Shown one piece after another: positions 44,559 to 53,656 of a stretch of 64,000 nt of DNA. A program made the translations under genes and the position numbers. The DNA comes from Paraburkholderia sp. UYCP14C (GTDB lineage: Bacteria; Pseudomonadota; Gammaproteobacteria; Burkholderiales; Burkholderiaceae): contig NZ_SELS01000025.1 of NCBI RefSeq assembly GCF_004197395.1, positions 1-64,000 on the forward strand, written 5' to 3'. The number at the start of each line of letters is the position of its first letter. Position 1 is the first letter of the stretch. The notes under the pieces were generated by a model. It ran no database searches. It was given only the letters and a program-made list of their open reading frames with translations, and was not told the DNA's origin.

Positions 44559-46361
44559 ATGAACGACACCGCTGAACTCGCGAATCCGCAACTCGCCGCC
44601 GCGCACGCCGACGCGTTTCGCGAACGCGCCGACTATCGCATCGTGCCCGCGAAGAACCGCGCGCGCCTCGCCGGCACCGTGGCGGCCGTGGTGCTGATCG
44701 GCATCGTGCTCGAATCGGTATTGGGCAATCCGCGCTGGGGCTGGAATGTTTTCGCCGAATGGTTTCTGTCCGAGCCGGTGTTGTCCGGGCTCGGCCGCAC
44801 GCTGCTGTTGACCGCGCTCGGAGCGGCGTTCGGCTTCGCGCTCGGCATCCCGATCGCGCTGGCGCGCGTGTCGCGTTCGCCGTTGCTCGCCGGCTGCGCG
44901 TGGGCATTCGTGTGGCTGTTCCGCTCGATTCCGTTGATCGTGCTGCTGCTGATCCTGAACAATCTCGGCTATCTGTACGAGACCGTCCATCTCGGCGTGC
45001 CGTTCACGAGCCTCGTCGTTTTCGATGTGCCGACCACCGAGCTGATCAGCCCGTTCCTCGCCGCGGTGCTCGGCCTGACGCTCAATCACGCGGCGTTCTC
45101 GGCCGAAGTGATTCGCGGCGGCATTCAGTCGGTCGATCATGGTCAACTCGAAGCGGCCGCCGCGCTCGGCTTGCCGCGTGAGCGCCAGGCCTGGCGCATC
45201 GTGCTGCCGCAGGCGATGCGTGCGATCCTGCCCACCGCGTTCAACGATCTGATCGCGCTCGCGAAGGGCTCGTCGATGGTCTATGTGCTTGCGATGCCGG
45301 AGCTGTTCTACACGGTGCAGATCATCTATCGACGCAATCTCGAAGTGATCCCTTTGCTGATGGTCGCGACGGTCTGGTATCTGATCATCCTGAGCGTGTT
45401 GTCGGCGATACAGGTTTATGTGGAGCGGCACTTCTCGCGCGGCGTCAAGCGTACCTCCGTGCCGTCCGCTTTCGGCTCGCTGCTGAAAGGCGTGGGCATT
45501 GCTCGCGGCGGCAGCGATGCGCGCGTCGACCCGCTTAAGGACACAAAAGACGAGGCAAGGGCACGGGCGCCCCAGGATCAACGCTGGGCCGATCAACGCG
45601 ATGGCGCACGCATCGCGATCCAGCAGGTATCGAAGAGCTTCGGCGCGCTGAAGGTGCTCGACAACGTGTCGCTGACGATGCGCCCCGGCAGCGTTACCGT
45701 GATTCTCGGCCAATCGGGTTCCGGCAAATCGACGCTGCTGCGCACGATCAATCATCTGGAGCGCGTGGACGGTGGTCTGATCGATATCGACGGCGAGCTG
45801 ATCGGCTACCGACGCGATGGCGACACGCTGTACGAGCTCAACGAGAAAGAGATTCTGCGACGCCGTGTCGAAGTGGGCATGGTGTTTCAGAGCTTCAATC
45901 TGTTTCCGCATCTGACCGTGCTCGAAAACATCATCGAGGCGCCGGTTGCGTTGGGACGTCTGTCGCGCGCTGAAGCGCAGAGTCTTGCGCTGGGTCTGCT
46001 CGCGCGCGTCGGTCTCGAAGCGAAGGCGCATGCGTGGCCGCGTCAGTTGTCGGGCGGGCAGCAGCAGCGCGTGGCGATTGCGCGCGCGCTGGCGCTGAAG
46101 CCGAAGGTGCTGCTGTTCGACGAGCCGACCTCGGCGCTCGATCCCGAACTCGTCAACGAAGTGCTCGACGTGATCAAGGCCCTCGCGCGTTCCGGCACGA
46201 CGATGGTGATCGTCACGCATGAAATCGGCTTTGCGCGCGAAGTGGCTGACACGATCGTGTTCATGGACCGCGGACGCGTAATCGAGTCCGGCCCGCCCGC
46301 GCATGTATTGAACGAACCGCGCCATGCGCGCACGCGCGAGTTTCTGTCGCGCGTCCTGTGA
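44559..46361 (+). CDS. Fused amino-acid ABC permease and ATP-binding protein
   Basis: The 600-residue protein joins two normally separate subunits. Residues ~35-300 form an amino-acid permease with about five helices (FVWLFRSIPLIVLLLIL; EAA region QSVDHGQLEAAAALGLPRE). A charged linker of ~45 residues follows. Residues ~345-600 are a GlnQ/HisP-type ATPase: Walker A GQSGSGKST (~384-392), LSGGQQQR, LLFDEPTSALDPE. A homodimer would give a complete importer. It may also supply the ATPase missing from the permease set at 37835-39300. Confidence 0.9.
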   Translation: MNDTAELANPQLAAAHADAFRERADYRIVPAKNRARLAGTVAAVVLIGIVLESVLGNPRWGWNVFAEWFLSEPVLSGLGRTLLLTALGAAFGFALGIPIALARVSRSPLLAGCAWAFVWLFRSIPLIVLLLILNNLGYLYETVHLGVPFTSLVVFDVPTTELISPFLAAVLGLTLNHAAFSAEVIRGGIQSVDHGQLEAAAALGLPRERQAWRIVLPQAMRAILPTAFNDLIALAKGSSMVYVLAMPELFYTVQIIYRRNLEVIPLLMVATVWYLIILSVLSAIQVYVERHFSRGVKRTSVPSAFGSLLKGVGIARGGSDARVDPLKDTKDEARARAPQDQRWADQRDGARIAIQQVSKSFGALKVLDNVSLTMRPGSVTVILGQSGSGKSTLLRTINHLERVDGGLIDIDGELIGYRRDGDTLYELNEKEILRRRVEVGMVFQSFNLFPHLTVLENIIEAPVALGRLSRAEAQSLALGLLARVGLEAKAHAWPRQLSGGQQQRVAIARALALKPKVLLFDEPTSALDPELVNEVLDVIKALARSGTTMVIVTHEIGFAREVADTIVFMDRGRVIESGPPAHVLNEPRHARTREFLSRVL

Positions 46362-46381
46362 ATGCAGCCTGAACCTGATCA

Positions 46382-47335
46382 ATGACCAATCGACGTCAAT
46401 TCATTCTCACCACTACGGCGCTCGGCGCGCTGCTCGTGCGCAACGCGCTCGACGTGGCACACGCGGCGCAGGCGCCGCACGGCACGGTGGATCTGAGCCC
46501 CGAGCAACCGGGCCGGATTCGCGTGCCGAAGAATCCGGATGCGATCGCAGCGATCGGCAACCACTACCGCTTCGCGAACGACGGCTGTTTCACGGTCGCG
46601 ATATCGCCGCACCTGCCGCCCACCGCGACCTACGCGACCGATGCGCGTACCGTCGTCGGCTCCGATGCCGACTACGCACAGCTGATCGCCGATTCGCTCG
46701 GCCTGAAGCTGAACCTTCTGCCGATCGCGTGGGCCGACTGGCCGCTCGGCCTCACCTCGGGCAAGTACGACGCGGTGATCTCGAACGTCGGCGTGACCGA
46801 GCAGCGCAAGGAGAAGTTCGATTTCACGACGTATCGGCAAGGGCTGCACGGCTTCTATGTGAAAACCGCGAGTCCGATCAGGAAGATCGCGCAGCCGCAG
46901 GATATTGCGGGGCTTCGGCTCATTACGAGCTCAGGTACGAATCAGGAGAAGATCATCCTCGAATGGAACCGGCAGAACCTCGCGAAGGGTTTGAAGCCGG
47001 TCGAGTTCCAGTACTTCGACGATGACGCCGCGAGCCGCATCGCGCTGCTGTCGGGCCGCGCCGATGTCGTATTCAATCCGAACGCGCCGCTTGCCTACGA
47101 TGCGGCCACCACCGGCGCGATCCGCGAGGTGGGCACGCTGAACGCCGGCTGGCCGGCGCGCGCCGATGTGGCGATCGCCACGCGCAAGGGCAGCGGCTTG
47201 ATGGATGCGCTGACGGTCGCGACGAACGGACTGATCTCGAATGGCACCTATCGACGATCGCTCGCGCACTGGGGCATCGAGTCGGAAGCGTTGGCACGCT
47301 CTGAAAGCAATCCGCCGGGTCTGCCGAAGTTCTGA
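46382..47335 (+). CDS. Amino-acid-type ABC substrate-binding protein (paralogue B), possibly Tat-exported
   Basis: The 317-residue protein begins MTNRRQFILTTTALGALL, with a twin-arginine followed by a hydrophobic stretch, suggesting Tat export. The binding fold matches paralogue A at 41161: PPTATYATDARTVVGSDADY, SGKYDAVISNVGVTEQRKEKFDF, SSGTNQEKIILEW, ending NPPGLPKF. It follows the fused transporter gene by 20 bases and is its likely binding protein. Confidence 0.8.
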   Translation: MTNRRQFILTTTALGALLVRNALDVAHAAQAPHGTVDLSPEQPGRIRVPKNPDAIAAIGNHYRFANDGCFTVAISPHLPPTATYATDARTVVGSDADYAQLIADSLGLKLNLLPIAWADWPLGLTSGKYDAVISNVGVTEQRKEKFDFTTYRQGLHGFYVKTASPIRKIAQPQDIAGLRLITSSGTNQEKIILEWNRQNLAKGLKPVEFQYFDDDAASRIALLSGRADVVFNPNAPLAYDAATTGAIREVGTLNAGWPARADVAIATRKGSGLMDALTVATNGLISNGTYRRSLAHWGIESEALARSESNPPGLPKF

Positions 47336-47514
47336 TGCGTTGAAAGCCCGCGGAAAGGTAATGCGCCGCAGCGCGCGACGCGTTGCAGCGTCGGGTTTAT
47401 TACTCCAGCAGATAACCGTATCGGATTTGCTTCGTTGGCATCGCGCGCGCGGGCCGGTACATTCGTCGCACTAACCGCGCCGTTAGGCGCCCGCTGAATA
47501 GTTTCGACGAAGAG

Positions 47515-48453
47515 ATGCCTGTGACGACCACCGCCGCTGCTTCTGCCGCTTCCGCTTTCGCTACCCCGATGCCCATGCAGAGCGGTCGCACGCCTGCCGC
47601 GCAATCCTTCGAAATCCGCGCGTTCGATGCGCCGCTCGGTGCCGAAGTGCTCGGCCTCGATCTCGGTCAGCCGCTCGGCGACGACGATTTCGCGCGCATC
47701 CACCGCGCGCATCTGGACCACCACGTCCTCGTGTTTCGCGACCAGCGCATCACGCCGGACCAGCAGATCGCGTTCAGCCGCCGCTTCGGTCCGCTGCAGA
47801 TTCACGTGCTGCATCAGTTCGGTCTGGCAGGGTTCCCCGAGGTGCTGGTCGTCTCGAACGTGATCGAGAATGGCAAGCCGATCGGTCTCGGCGACGCCGG
47901 CCACTATTGGCACTCCGACCTGTCGTACAAGGACAAGCCGAGCCTCGGCTCGTTGCTGCACGCGCAGGAGTTGCCGGCCGAAGGCGGTGACACGCTGTTC
48001 GCGAACATGCATCTGGCGTGGGATACGTTGCCCGCGCATCTGCGCGACGCGGTGGAAGGACGCAGCGCCGAGCATACCTATCTGGCCAAATACGCGGAAC
48101 TGCAAAAGCGCAGCCCATGGCGGCCGAATCTGTCGGCCGACCAGATCGCGCAGGTGAAGCCGGTCGTACATCCGATCGTGCGCACGCATCCTGAGACGGG
48201 CCGCCGGGCGCTGTTCGTCAGCGAGCACTTCACGACGCGCGTGATCGGTTTGCCGGAAGACGAGAGCAAGGCTCTGCTCGACGAACTCTTCGCACACAGC
48301 GTGCGGCCCGAGCATCTATATCGGCATCGATGGGCCGAGCATGACATGGTGTTCTGGGACAACCGCTCGTTGATGCATCTCGCCGCCGGTACGCCCGACC
48401 ACCTGCGCCGCAAGCTGTATCGCACGACGATCGAGGGCGACGTTCCGTTCTGA
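47515..48453 (+). CDS. TauD-type Fe(II)/2-oxoglutarate dioxygenase
   Basis: The 312-residue protein has the iron triad H133 and D135 (HYWHSDLSY) and distal H288 (NRSLMHLA), with the 2-oxoglutarate-binding Arg303 (YRTTIEG). TauD enzymes hydroxylate carbon next to a sulfonate, releasing sulfite. Substrate could be taurine or another sulfonate or sulfate ester. The first ~28 residues are a low-complexity Ala/Thr stretch. It stands between the fused transporter and a sulfonate-type ABC system. Confidence 0.8.
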   Translation: MPVTTTAAASAASAFATPMPMQSGRTPAAQSFEIRAFDAPLGAEVLGLDLGQPLGDDDFARIHRAHLDHHVLVFRDQRITPDQQIAFSRRFGPLQIHVLHQFGLAGFPEVLVVSNVIENGKPIGLGDAGHYWHSDLSYKDKPSLGSLLHAQELPAEGGDTLFANMHLAWDTLPAHLRDAVEGRSAEHTYLAKYAELQKRSPWRPNLSADQIAQVKPVVHPIVRTHPETGRRALFVSEHFTTRVIGLPEDESKALLDELFAHSVRPEHLYRHRWAEHDMVFWDNRSLMHLAAGTPDHLRRKLYRTTIEGDVPF

Positions 48454-48510
48454 GCACGACGCTTTCCATCACAACCACACCTATCACACCGCACACCGAC
48501 TGGAGTTTCA

Positions 48511-49563
48511 ATGCTGAGCCGATTTCGCCCGACCGCCGCACGGCAGTCGTTCGTCCGCCGTTTGACGGCACTATTGTTGAGTCTGTCGATCGGCGCCGCG
48601 GGCGTCGCCGTCACGGCTCCCGCGCATGCGGAGGGCGAGATTCGCGTGGCCGAGCAGTTCGGCATCGTGTATCTGCTGCTGAACGTGGCGCGCGATCAGC
48701 ATTTCATCGAAAGCGAAGGGCGCAAGCAGGGCCTCGACATCAAGGTCGATTGGGTCAAGCTGTCGGGCGGCGCGGCGGTCAACGATGCGTTGCTGTCGGG
48801 CGCGGTCGATATCGCGGGCGCGGGCGTCGGTCCGCTGCTGACGATCTGGGATCGCACGCACGGCAAGCAGAACGTGAAGGGCGTCGCGTCGCTCGGCAAT
48901 CTGCCGTACTACCTGGTGAGCAACAACCCCGACGTGAAGACGATTGCGGACTTCACGCAGAAGGATCGCATCGCGCTGCCGGCGGTCAACGTGTCGGTGC
49001 AATCGCGCGTGCTGCAATACGCGGCGGCGAAGCGCTGGGGCGACAAGGAATACGACCGGCTCGACAAGTTCACCCAGGCGTTGCCGCATCCGGACGCGGC
49101 CGCGGCGATCATCGCGGGCCGCACCGAAATCACCGGGCATTTCGGCAATCCGCCGTTCCAGGAGCAGGAACTGGCCGGCAATCCGAAAGCGCATATCGTG
49201 CTCAATTCGTACGATGTACTCGGCGGCCCGAGCTCCGCGACGGTCCTCTATGCGACCGAGAAATTCCGCCACGACAATCCGAAGACGTATCGCGCGTTCG
49301 TCGATGCGCTCGCCGATGCGGCGAAGTACATCAACGCGAATCCGCAAGGCGCGGCCGATATCTATATCCGCACCAATCAGTCGAAGATCGATCGCAACCT
49401 GCTCGTGAAGATCATCACGAGCCCGCAGGTGCAGTTCAAGATCGTCCCGCAGAACACGTTCGGGCTCGCGCAGTTCATGTATCGAGTCGGCGCGATCAGG
49501 AATGAGCCGTCATCGTGGAAGGATTATTTCTTCGACGATCCGGCGACGGCGGCGGGGAGCTGA
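48511..49563 (+). CDS. Sulfonate/nitrate-type ABC substrate-binding protein
   Basis: The 350-residue protein has a Sec signal peptide (cleavage near AHAEG, residue ~34) and an NMT1/SsuA-like fold: GIVYLLLNVARDQHFIESEGRKQGL, DALLSGAVDIAGAGVGPLL. The ligand is not predictable; TauD upstream and mtoX downstream favour an organosulfur compound. It is followed by its ATPase and permease. Confidence 0.75.
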   Translation: MLSRFRPTAARQSFVRRLTALLLSLSIGAAGVAVTAPAHAEGEIRVAEQFGIVYLLLNVARDQHFIESEGRKQGLDIKVDWVKLSGGAAVNDALLSGAVDIAGAGVGPLLTIWDRTHGKQNVKGVASLGNLPYYLVSNNPDVKTIADFTQKDRIALPAVNVSVQSRVLQYAAAKRWGDKEYDRLDKFTQALPHPDAAAAIIAGRTEITGHFGNPPFQEQELAGNPKAHIVLNSYDVLGGPSSATVLYATEKFRHDNPKTYRAFVDALADAAKYINANPQGAADIYIRTNQSKIDRNLLVKIITSPQVQFKIVPQNTFGLAQFMYRVGAIRNEPSSWKDYFFDDPATAAGS

Positions 49564-49648
49564 GCATGATGTCCCCCGTTTTCGTGGCGCTGAGCGGTAC
49601 GCGGCAACATTCGTTGGCTGATTCGATTCACTCGCAGGGAGCGCTCTG

Positions 49649-50479
49649 ATGGTGGCCAATCCTACGCTTCTGTTTCCCGATCACGCCGCGCACAACGCCG
49701 CGGCCACCAGCGGCAAGCTGCTGGCGGTCGAGAACGTGAGCCTCGAATACCGCACGCGCGAGCGGATCGTGCGCGCGACTCACGACGTCAGCTTCGACGT
49801 CTACGGCGGCGACCGCTTCGTGCTGCTCGGGCCGTCCGGTTGCGGCAAGTCGACGTTGCTGAAGGCGGTGGCCGGTTTCATCGAGCCGAGCGCGGGCAGC
49901 ATTTCGCTCGATGGTCAACGCGTGCGCGGACCGGGCGCCGATCGGATCGTCGTGTTTCAGGAGTTCGACCAGTTGCCGCCGTGGAAGACGGTGGTGCAGA
50001 ACGTCGCGTTTCCGCTGCGGGTCGCGAAGAAGCTGTCGAAAGCCGAAGCCCACGAGCGCGCGCTGCATTATCTCGACAAGGTCGGGCTCGCCGCATTTGC
50101 GAATGCGTATCCGCATACTTTGTCGGGCGGCATGAAGCAGCGCGTCGCGATCGCGCGTGCGCTCGCGATGCAGCCGCGCGTGCTGCTGATGGACGAGCCG
50201 TTCGCCGCGCTCGATGCGCTGACGCGCCGCAAGATGCAGGAAGAACTGCTGCGGTTGTGGGAAGAGGTGAACTTCACGCTGCTGTTCGTCACGCATTCGA
50301 TCGAAGAGGCGCTGGTGGTCGGCAACCGGATTCTGCTGCTGTCGCCGCATCCGGGCCGCGTGCGCGCGGAGCTGAACAGCCATCAATATTCGCAGGACAG
50401 CTTCGGCCGCGCCGATTTTCAGCGCAGCGTCGCGCGGATTCATCACCTGCTGTTCGAACAGACGGAGGCCGTGCAATGA
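49649..50479 (+). CDS. Sulfonate/nitrate-type ABC transporter ATP-binding protein
   Basis: The 276-residue ATPase has Walker A GPSGCGKST, signature LSGGMKQR and Walker B LLMDEPFAALD, of the SsuB/TauB class. The ATG at 49649 follows GGGAG by about 8 bases. Its stop overlaps the permease start (ATGA at 50476). Confidence 0.8.
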   Translation: MVANPTLLFPDHAAHNAAATSGKLLAVENVSLEYRTRERIVRATHDVSFDVYGGDRFVLLGPSGCGKSTLLKAVAGFIEPSAGSISLDGQRVRGPGADRIVVFQEFDQLPPWKTVVQNVAFPLRVAKKLSKAEAHERALHYLDKVGLAAFANAYPHTLSGGMKQRVAIARALAMQPRVLLMDEPFAALDALTRRKMQEELLRLWEEVNFTLLFVTHSIEEALVVGNRILLLSPHPGRVRAELNSHQYSQDSFGRADFQRSVARIHHLLFEQTEAVQ

Positions 50480-51354
50480 GTACGCCCGCCACGTTGCTGC
50501 CACCGGTCCGCGACGAATATGAACGCCCGCTCGAAGCGCCCGGCGATCTCGCGATCGAAGCGCCGTTGCCGATCGCGAGGCGGATCTTCGCGCACGGCTG
50601 GCTGCGCAAGACACTGATCGCACTCGTGCTGATCGCCGCGTGGGAAATCGCCGCGCGCGTGATCAACAACGATCTGCTGCTGCCGACCTTCGGCGCAACC
50701 TTGAGCGCGTTCGTGCAAGGCGTATGGTCCGGCGAACTGCTCGCGAAGACGGCGGTATCGATGTCGGTGCTGCTGCGCGGCTATCTGCTCGGCGCCGCGC
50801 TTGCGTTCGTGCTGACTTCGCTCGCTGTGTCGACGCGTGTGGGCCGCGATCTGCTGTCGATGCTGACCGCGATGTTCAACCCGCTACCGTCCATCGCGCT
50901 GCTGCCGCTCGCATTGCTGTGGTTCGGGCTCGGCACCGGCAGCCTGCTGTTCGTGCTCGTGCATGCGGTGCTCTGGCCGCTCGCGCTCAATACCTATTCG
51001 GGCTTCCAGTCGGTGCCCGCGACGCTGAAGATGACCGGACGCAATTATGGTCTGACGGGCCTGCGTCATGTGTTGCTGATCCTCGTGCCGGCGGCACTGC
51101 CGTCGATCCTCGCCGGGCTGCGCGAGGGCTGGGCGTTTGCATGGCGCACGTTGATCGCCGCGGAACTCGTGTTCGGCGCGAGTTCGGGCAGCGGCGGACT
51201 CGGCTGGTACATCTTCCAGAATCGCAACGAGCTCTATACAGATCGCGTTTTCGCGGGGCTCGCCGCGGTGATCGTGATCGGTCTGCTGGTCGAGCATCTG
51301 GTGTTCGATACGCTCGAACGCGTGACCGTGCGGCGCTGGGGCGTGCAGCAGTAA
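50476..51354 (+). CDS. Sulfonate/nitrate-type ABC transporter permease
   Basis: The 292-residue protein has about six helices after a ~45-residue cytoplasmic N-terminus, with FNPLPSIALLPLALLWFGLG and the EAA-like region LKMTGRNYGLTGLRHVLL. It completes the third sulfonate-type importer in this window. Confidence 0.8.
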   Translation: MSTPATLLPPVRDEYERPLEAPGDLAIEAPLPIARRIFAHGWLRKTLIALVLIAAWEIAARVINNDLLLPTFGATLSAFVQGVWSGELLAKTAVSMSVLLRGYLLGAALAFVLTSLAVSTRVGRDLLSMLTAMFNPLPSIALLPLALLWFGLGTGSLLFVLVHAVLWPLALNTYSGFQSVPATLKMTGRNYGLTGLRHVLLILVPAALPSILAGLREGWAFAWRTLIAAELVFGASSGSGGLGWYIFQNRNELYTDRVFAGLAAVIVIGLLVEHLVFDTLERVTVRRWGVQQ

Positions 51355-51569
51355 GGCGGTCCGTCGGCTTGCATGCGCGGTTCGCGGCGCCGGCGGGAGG
51401 GCTGGCGGTTCGGCTCGCTGCTCCTGTTGGGTCGGACCTGCGTTCGGGGGCAAATTTCCGGTTGCGTCCGCCGCTGTCGTGAACTACAAATCTAAAGTTA
51501 CGCTGGCTCGATTGTTGGCGGGCCGCGCTTCCGTTCAGAACCGTTCAGAACGACAGGGAGAGTGCCGTC

Positions 51570-52976
51570 ATGGGAATGCGCCCCGATCCTACCTTTCATG
51601 CGTCGCCGAAGCTCGCGATGGATGCGCCGGCGGAAGAATTCGCGTACACGGTGCTGCTCAGTCCGGATGCGTCGCAGCCCGACGCGCTCGCCGTGATCGA
51701 CGTGAAGCCCGGTTCGCCGACCTATAGCCAGGTGGTCCACACGGTGCCGATGTCGAACAAGGGTGACGAGTTCCATCACTTCGGCTGGAACGCGTGCTCG
51801 TCCGCGTTATCGCCGTTGACGGGCCACGCGTTCCTCGAGCGACGCTATCTGATCATTCCGGGCATGCGTTCGTCGCGCATCTACATCGTCGATACCAAAC
51901 CGCATCCGACCCAGGCGAAGATTCACAAGATCATCGAGCCGGAGGAGGTCTTCCGCAAGACCGGCTATTCGCGTCCGCACACGGTGCATTGCGGACCGGA
52001 GGGCATCTACGTGAGCACGCTCGGCGGTGGCGGCAAGGACGGCACCGATGGGCCGCCCGGAATCTTCATCATGGACTGCCAAACATTCGAGGTGCTGGGT
52101 CGCTGGGAAATCGAGCGCGGCGAGCAGGAAAAGCATTACGACTTCTGGTGGAATCTGCCGCGCAATTACATGGTGTCCACCGAATGGGCGCTGCCGCCGC
52201 AATTCGAAAACGGCATCGTGCCCGAAGACCTGCTCGCGAACAAATACGGCCACCGCGTGCACTTCTGGGATTTGCGCGCAAGGCGCAACGTGCAGACGCT
52301 CGACCTCGGCGCGAATCATCAGATGGGGCTCGAAGTGCGGCCCGCGCACGATCCGAGGCGTGAGTACGGCTTTATCGGCGTCGTGGTCGACACCACGAAT
52401 CTGGAAGGATCGGTCTGGACGTGGTGGCGCGAAGGCGGCCACTTCCACATCGAGAAGACCGCGACGATTCCGCCGGAGCCTGCGCACGCCGACGAATTGC
52501 CGCCGTTGCTGAAAGGGTTCGGCGCGGTGCCGCCGCTCGTCACCGACATCGATCTTTCGATCGACGATAAATTCCTCTACGTGTCCTGCTGGGGCACTGG
52601 CGAGATGCGCCAGTACGACGTGACCGAACCGCGCAAGCCGAAATTGACGGGCTCGGTGCGCATCGGTGGAATCGAACGGTGCACGCCGCATTCGAACGGC
52701 AAGGCTTTCGCCGGCGGTCCGCAGATGGTCGAGATCAGCCGCGACGGCAAGCGCGTCTACTGGACCAACTCGCTGTACTCGACGTGGGACGACCAGTTCT
52801 ATCCGGATGGCGTGCCCGGCGTGCAAGTGATGGCGCATGCGGATCCGAATGGCGGTCTCAAGCTCGCCGAAGATTACTTCGTCGAATTTCCCGCCGGCTA
52901 TCGCGCTCACCAGATCCGCCTGGAGGGCGGCGACTGTTCGACCGATTCGTTCTGCTATCCCTCGGTGGGCGTTTGA
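51570..52976 (+). CDS. mtoX: Methanethiol oxidase (selenium-binding protein 1 family)
   Basis: The 468-residue protein belongs to the SBP56/MtoX family: DEFHHFGWNACSSAL, RSSRIYIVDTK, YSRPHTVHCGPEGIYVSTLG, DLSIDDKFLYVSCWGTGEMRQ and GDCSTDSFCYPSVGV at the end. Family members are copper enzymes that convert methanethiol and oxygen to formaldehyde, hydrogen sulfide and peroxide. No clear signal peptide is visible. It sits downstream of sulfonate uptake genes and would hand formaldehyde to the Fae/H4MPT pathway. A perfect 10-bp direct repeat (CCGTTCAGAA at 51531 and 51541) precedes its ribosome site. Confidence 0.85.
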   Translation: MGMRPDPTFHASPKLAMDAPAEEFAYTVLLSPDASQPDALAVIDVKPGSPTYSQVVHTVPMSNKGDEFHHFGWNACSSALSPLTGHAFLERRYLIIPGMRSSRIYIVDTKPHPTQAKIHKIIEPEEVFRKTGYSRPHTVHCGPEGIYVSTLGGGGKDGTDGPPGIFIMDCQTFEVLGRWEIERGEQEKHYDFWWNLPRNYMVSTEWALPPQFENGIVPEDLLANKYGHRVHFWDLRARRNVQTLDLGANHQMGLEVRPAHDPRREYGFIGVVVDTTNLEGSVWTWWREGGHFHIEKTATIPPEPAHADELPPLLKGFGAVPPLVTDIDLSIDDKFLYVSCWGTGEMRQYDVTEPRKPKLTGSVRIGGIERCTPHSNGKAFAGGPQMVEISRDGKRVYWTNSLYSTWDDQFYPDGVPGVQVMAHADPNGGLKLAEDYFVEFPAGYRAHQIRLEGGDCSTDSFCYPSVGV

Positions 52977-52981
52977 GCGGC

Positions 52982-53656
52982 GTGGTGTCGCCGCAAGCGG
53001 CACTGTGGCTGGCGGTCGTCGCGAGCGGTGTGTATCACGGACTCAATCCGGCGATGGGGTGGCCGCTCGCGGTGTCGAACGCGCTGATGCAGCGGCGCTC
53101 GCTAGCGCTGGTCGTGGCGCTTCTTTATCTCGCGGCGGGTCACGTGCTCGCCATTCTGCTGATGATGCTGCCGTTCGCGATGCTCGCGAGCGTGCTTGCA
53201 TGGCAGCGTCAGATGCAGATCGGGGCGAGCTTGCTCGTGATCGGCTTCGGACTGGTGTTGCTGATGCGGCGGCGTCATCCGCGCGTGCTGGCGAGAATTC
53301 CGCCGTCGCGGCTCGCGTTGTGGTCGTTTGCAGTGGCGATCGCGCACGGCGCCGGCTTGATGCTGGTGCCGATCTACCTCGGTCTGTGCCGCGCTGAAGA
53401 GATGGACGCAGCGCACAAAGCAGCGCAGACGCTGATCGAAACCAGTCTGCGCATGGCGCTGTCGGTCTCCGCGGTGCATGCGGCTGCGATGACCGCGGCC
53501 GGCGGCGTGCTCGCGTGGCTCGTTTATCGCTACCTCGGGCTCAGGTTCGTGTCGCGCAGCTGGTTCAATCTCGATGCGGTGTGGGCGTCGAGTCTGATTC
53601 TGGTGGGGGGCGTGTCGCTGGCGTTGAACGCGGCGGCGGCGGGTGTTTCCGGGTGA
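52982..53656 (+). CDS. Integral membrane protein linked to mtoX
   Basis: The ~224-residue protein has about five to six hydrophobic helices (SLALVVALLYLAAGHVLAILL, LWSFAVAIAHGAGLMLVPIYL, AVWASSLILVGGVSLAL) with HGLNPAMGW near the N-terminus. I know no firm function. It is coupled to mtoX: a TTG at 52973 overlaps the mtoX stop and a GTG at 52982 follows at once; the GTG is used here. Histidines inside helices could bind metal, suggesting a copper-handling role (inference). Confidence 0.65.
   Translation: MVSPQAALWLAVVASGVYHGLNPAMGWPLAVSNALMQRRSLALVVALLYLAAGHVLAILLMMLPFAMLASVLAWQRQMQIGASLLVIGFGLVLLMRRRHPRVLARIPPSRLALWSFAVAIAHGAGLMLVPIYLGLCRAEEMDAAHKAAQTLIETSLRMALSVSAVHAAAMTAAGGVLAWLVYRYLGLRFVSRSWFNLDAVWASSLILVGGVSLALNAAAAGVSG

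Noticed and set aside
44472-46382. 636-codon frame antisense to the fused ABC gene
   Set aside because: Its composition (His/Arg/Gln-rich) and exact antisense placement mark it as a shadow frame.
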